DNA of 64,000 bases from assembly GCA_003254905.1 (NCBI GenBank), contig QANU01013744.1, positions 1,032,796 to 1,096,795 on the forward strand, written 5' to 3'. The position numbers and the translations under genes were made by a program. How positions within the stretch are numbered: position 1 is the stretch's first letter; the number at the start of each line of letters is the position of its first letter. The notes below the pieces were generated by a model that was not told where the DNA came from, did no database searches, and worked only from the letters and a program-made list of their open reading frames with translations. Origin of the DNA: Nissolia schottii (taxonomy: Eukaryota > Streptophyta > Magnoliopsida > Fabales > Fabaceae). This document shows positions 61,976 to 64,000 of this stretch, in pieces.

Positions 61976-62727
61976 AAATGTGTTAGGTTAGGATCTATAT
62001 CAAATTAGATTTAAAATTTACCTTATTTATTATCATATTTATTATTATCTTATTTTAAAAAAATAAAAAAGTTTTGGATTTGTTTTTTTTAAGGATTTGA
62101 ATTGAAATCCTTATATGCATATAGTATTTATACATGCATCCGTCAGTACAACAACCGCACGAAGGACAGTGCTGCCGCCGGTTTTCCTTTCACTAGAGAT
62201 ATCTTTTGGTTCGTTCTGATATTTGTTGAGTACTATTTTGTACTCTGCTTTTAACACTTGAGCCATTTGTTTTAAAAATTGTGGGCATTAATTTGGTAAC
62301 TTCAGAGTACTTTTATTTCTTATTTGGTTGTATTGTTTTTACTCCGTGGATTTTTTGAGCGTGTTGCTCTATTATTTATTCCTCCCTTTTAATAGTGAGT
62401 AGGCTTTCATGCTCTCTCACAAAATTTTACAATGTGCATATCAATTAAATTCTCAACTTTGCATTGCTAGTGCATAACAATTAAACTCGTGTGTGAATTT
62501 GTTGCGTCTTGGTGAGTGAGTATCATGTACTTGTGTGCACAATCTTGAATGCCTTTACTAAATCGGTAAAAAAAAATATATGTCAATTTACATTTACATT
62601 TAATTTTTTTAACAAATATAACTACTTCATTTTTTTTTCAAGTAGTTATTCACATTTTTATTTTGATATTTTTACAAATAATTATCTATTTCTTAAATCT
62701 AGACAATGCGTACACCACATTAAATCA
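61976..62727. other. Intergenic, AT-rich, no gene seen
   Basis: Between SEO copy 3 and the pseudogene. None of SEO exons 1-5 can be found here. The right part (about 62,640-62,720) has short MITE-like text (TTTCTTAAATCTAGAC) similar to 57,465-57,480. Confidence 0.5.
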
Positions 62728-63730
62728 AGGTAATGTTGTAAAGTACTACTAATTTTTCTTTTAACTTTAAAATTTTTAAAATATTTTGTTAATACTTGCA
62801 CGTAACTTAAAGTTGGACAATTAACGAAGAAGGATGGAGTAATAATATATAACTTGTTCCCTTTTCTAATTGTTGTGTCACAAATAGGATATTGAAGTCT
62901 TCAACCAGCAACATGTGCTATTGTTTATTTCTGGCCTCAATAGGATTGACGATGAGATCTCACTATTGAACTCAATCCATGAAAAGTTGCAACAGACAGG
63001 AAGTGGGTCCAAAAATTCAGCACAGCAGTAGATAAGATGAAGAGGGAAGGAAGGAAGGAAGAGTGCAGATGGCATAATAGAACCCTACGAGCTGGGGAGG
63101 AAGGACCCCAAGATCATAGTCCCTCGCTTCTGGATCGAAATAGAAAGCAAGAGACTGAAGAAGCACCAAGACGCCATGGACTGCGAGGTCCAGGAGATCG
63201 TGAAGAGCCTGCTCTGCCTCAAACAGGACCCACAGGGTTGGGCCATCCTCAGCAAAGGGTCCAACGTGAAGGTATTGGGCCACGGGGAGCCCATGTACCA
63301 GACGGTGAAAGGGAAGGTGCTCCAGAAAGAAGGGTTTGATGTTGCCTTCAGGGAGTATTATGAAGCTAAGCTCATTGAGATTGGAGCACTTCAGCCGTGT
63401 GCTTTAGTGATTGCAACAATATCGTGCCCGAACCCCACGTGTGGGCGCGTGATGGAGGTGACCTCGGTTAATTACAAGTGCTGCCATCGTGATGCTGCTG
63501 ATCTTGCTAGCAAGTAAGAAAGAGATTCTTCGTATCTATGGGTTAGTTTGTTATGGACAAAACTTGATGCTGCTCGGATTTCATAATTTCTGTGTTTACT
63601 CTTATGTATGTGTTTAAGCGCCAAGATGGGTGCATAGTGCCATGAAATATGACTTGATATGCCCTTAATTGGAGAATGGGTAGAAAAATAATGGCTTCAC
63701 TTCATCTTGAACTGAATTGAATAAAATTGC
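62728..63730 (+). pseudogene. SEO: SEO pseudogene, copy 4 (truncated)
   Basis: Homology to copies 2 and 3 starts inside intron 5 (about 62,728). Exon 6 starts at 62,888 (DIEVFNQQHVLLFISGLNRI) but after about 107 bases jumps straight into exon 7 sequence near 62,994, so the rest of exon 6, intron 6 and the start of exon 7 are deleted. A 4-bp expansion (GGAA) near 63,050 shifts the frame. Two in-frame losses follow: seven codons or so after MYQTV, and about nine codons before VIATISC. The Cys motif CPNPTCGRVMEV...YKCCHRD (63,427-63,490) is intact. Exons 1-5 and the promoter are missing. Exon 7 is closer to copy 3 (MKREGRK, LGRKD, IEIGAL) than to copy 2. The poly(A) signal AATAAA is still present at 63,720. 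Confidence 0.9.
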
Positions 63731-63735
63731 ACGCA

Positions 63736-64000
63736 AGAAATATTGTGCAACTCTACTTTTGTTAGTCTTGCAGCGCTCTATTTTCCCTACTATTATATGT
63801 ACTGATGATGTGCTCTTATAATTGAATTGAATGCATGAAAATATAATTTCTTTATCTAACATCATGACTTTATCTCAAGCACAACATTCAATCCAACAAT
63901 AATAAATATTACTTGAGACTATTGAGGATCACAAATCCATAGATTATTCTTGTTCTTTTTCATCTTTGTAATTGAGAAAGAGACCAAAAATGATCAAAGG
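63736..64000. other. 3' flank of the SEO pseudogene, nothing recognised
   Basis: The first 100 bp still resemble the 3' flank of SEO copy 3 (GATGATGTGCTCTTATAA). The rest is unassigned AT-rich DNA to the window edge. Confidence 0.4.

Noticed and set aside
1-64000. CRISPR arrays, bacterial operons, rRNA or complete tRNA genes
   Set aside because: No regularly spaced identical repeats, no bacterial gene order, and no rRNA or full tRNA sequence seen; the DNA is plant nuclear in character.

Overview
The window looks like nuclear DNA of a legume, most likely soybean or a close Phaseoleae relative. It is AT-rich, its genes have many introns, and its spaces are full of plant transposons. The strongest clue is a tandem cluster of sieve element occlusion (SEO) genes, the family that includes the forisome proteins of legume phloem. 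Species is inference; family calls come from motifs read by eye, since no search could be run.

Left part (1-18,040): one serine carboxypeptidase-like (SCPL) gene on the minus strand. All 14 exons can be followed from the signal peptide (18,040) to the stop (3,001) and give an open 475-residue protein, although the introns hold CACTA, Copia, MULE and other insertions. A ~0.5 kb repeat lies on both sides of the gene. Middle-left (18,240-28,600): no intact gene, but a pile of transposon remains: Copia gag, Gypsy pol, a CACTA element on the minus strand, a Helitron-like 3' end and a decayed LTR-like unit.

Middle (28,623-34,612): a two-exon thioredoxin-like gene on the minus strand, 200 residues with a CRLC redox motif. 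Its 5.4 kb intron carries two related MITEs and a 2.0 kb LTR element with clear ends and a 5-bp target duplication. That element carries pieces of a host PPR gene resembling MRL1. Between this gene and the SEO cluster is a Copia tail (35,630-36,140).

Right part (36,840-63,735): the SEO cluster, all on the plus strand. SEO copy 1 (36,968-40,138), copy 2 (44,809-48,333) and copy 3 (56,833-61,260) each have seven exons with the same intron phases and intact reading frames (678, 662 and 660 residues). A fourth copy (62,728-63,730) is a 5'-truncated, internally deleted pseudogene. Copies 2 and 3 lie in a ~5 kb tandem duplication. Inside it a ~2.1 kb block from exon 3 to exon 6 is nearly letter-identical, introns included, while the flanks are clearly older; this points to recent gene conversion. 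The spacer between copies 2 and 3 (49,036-56,270) is almost all transposon: LINE, CACTA, Copia, and a Pack-MULE that has captured a zinc-finger piece of a SHI/STY (SRS) gene.

The intact genes are not an operon or a pathway. The SEO copies presumably encode related phloem (P-)protein subunits that act together in sieve elements; the SCPL and thioredoxin-like genes are unrelated neighbours.
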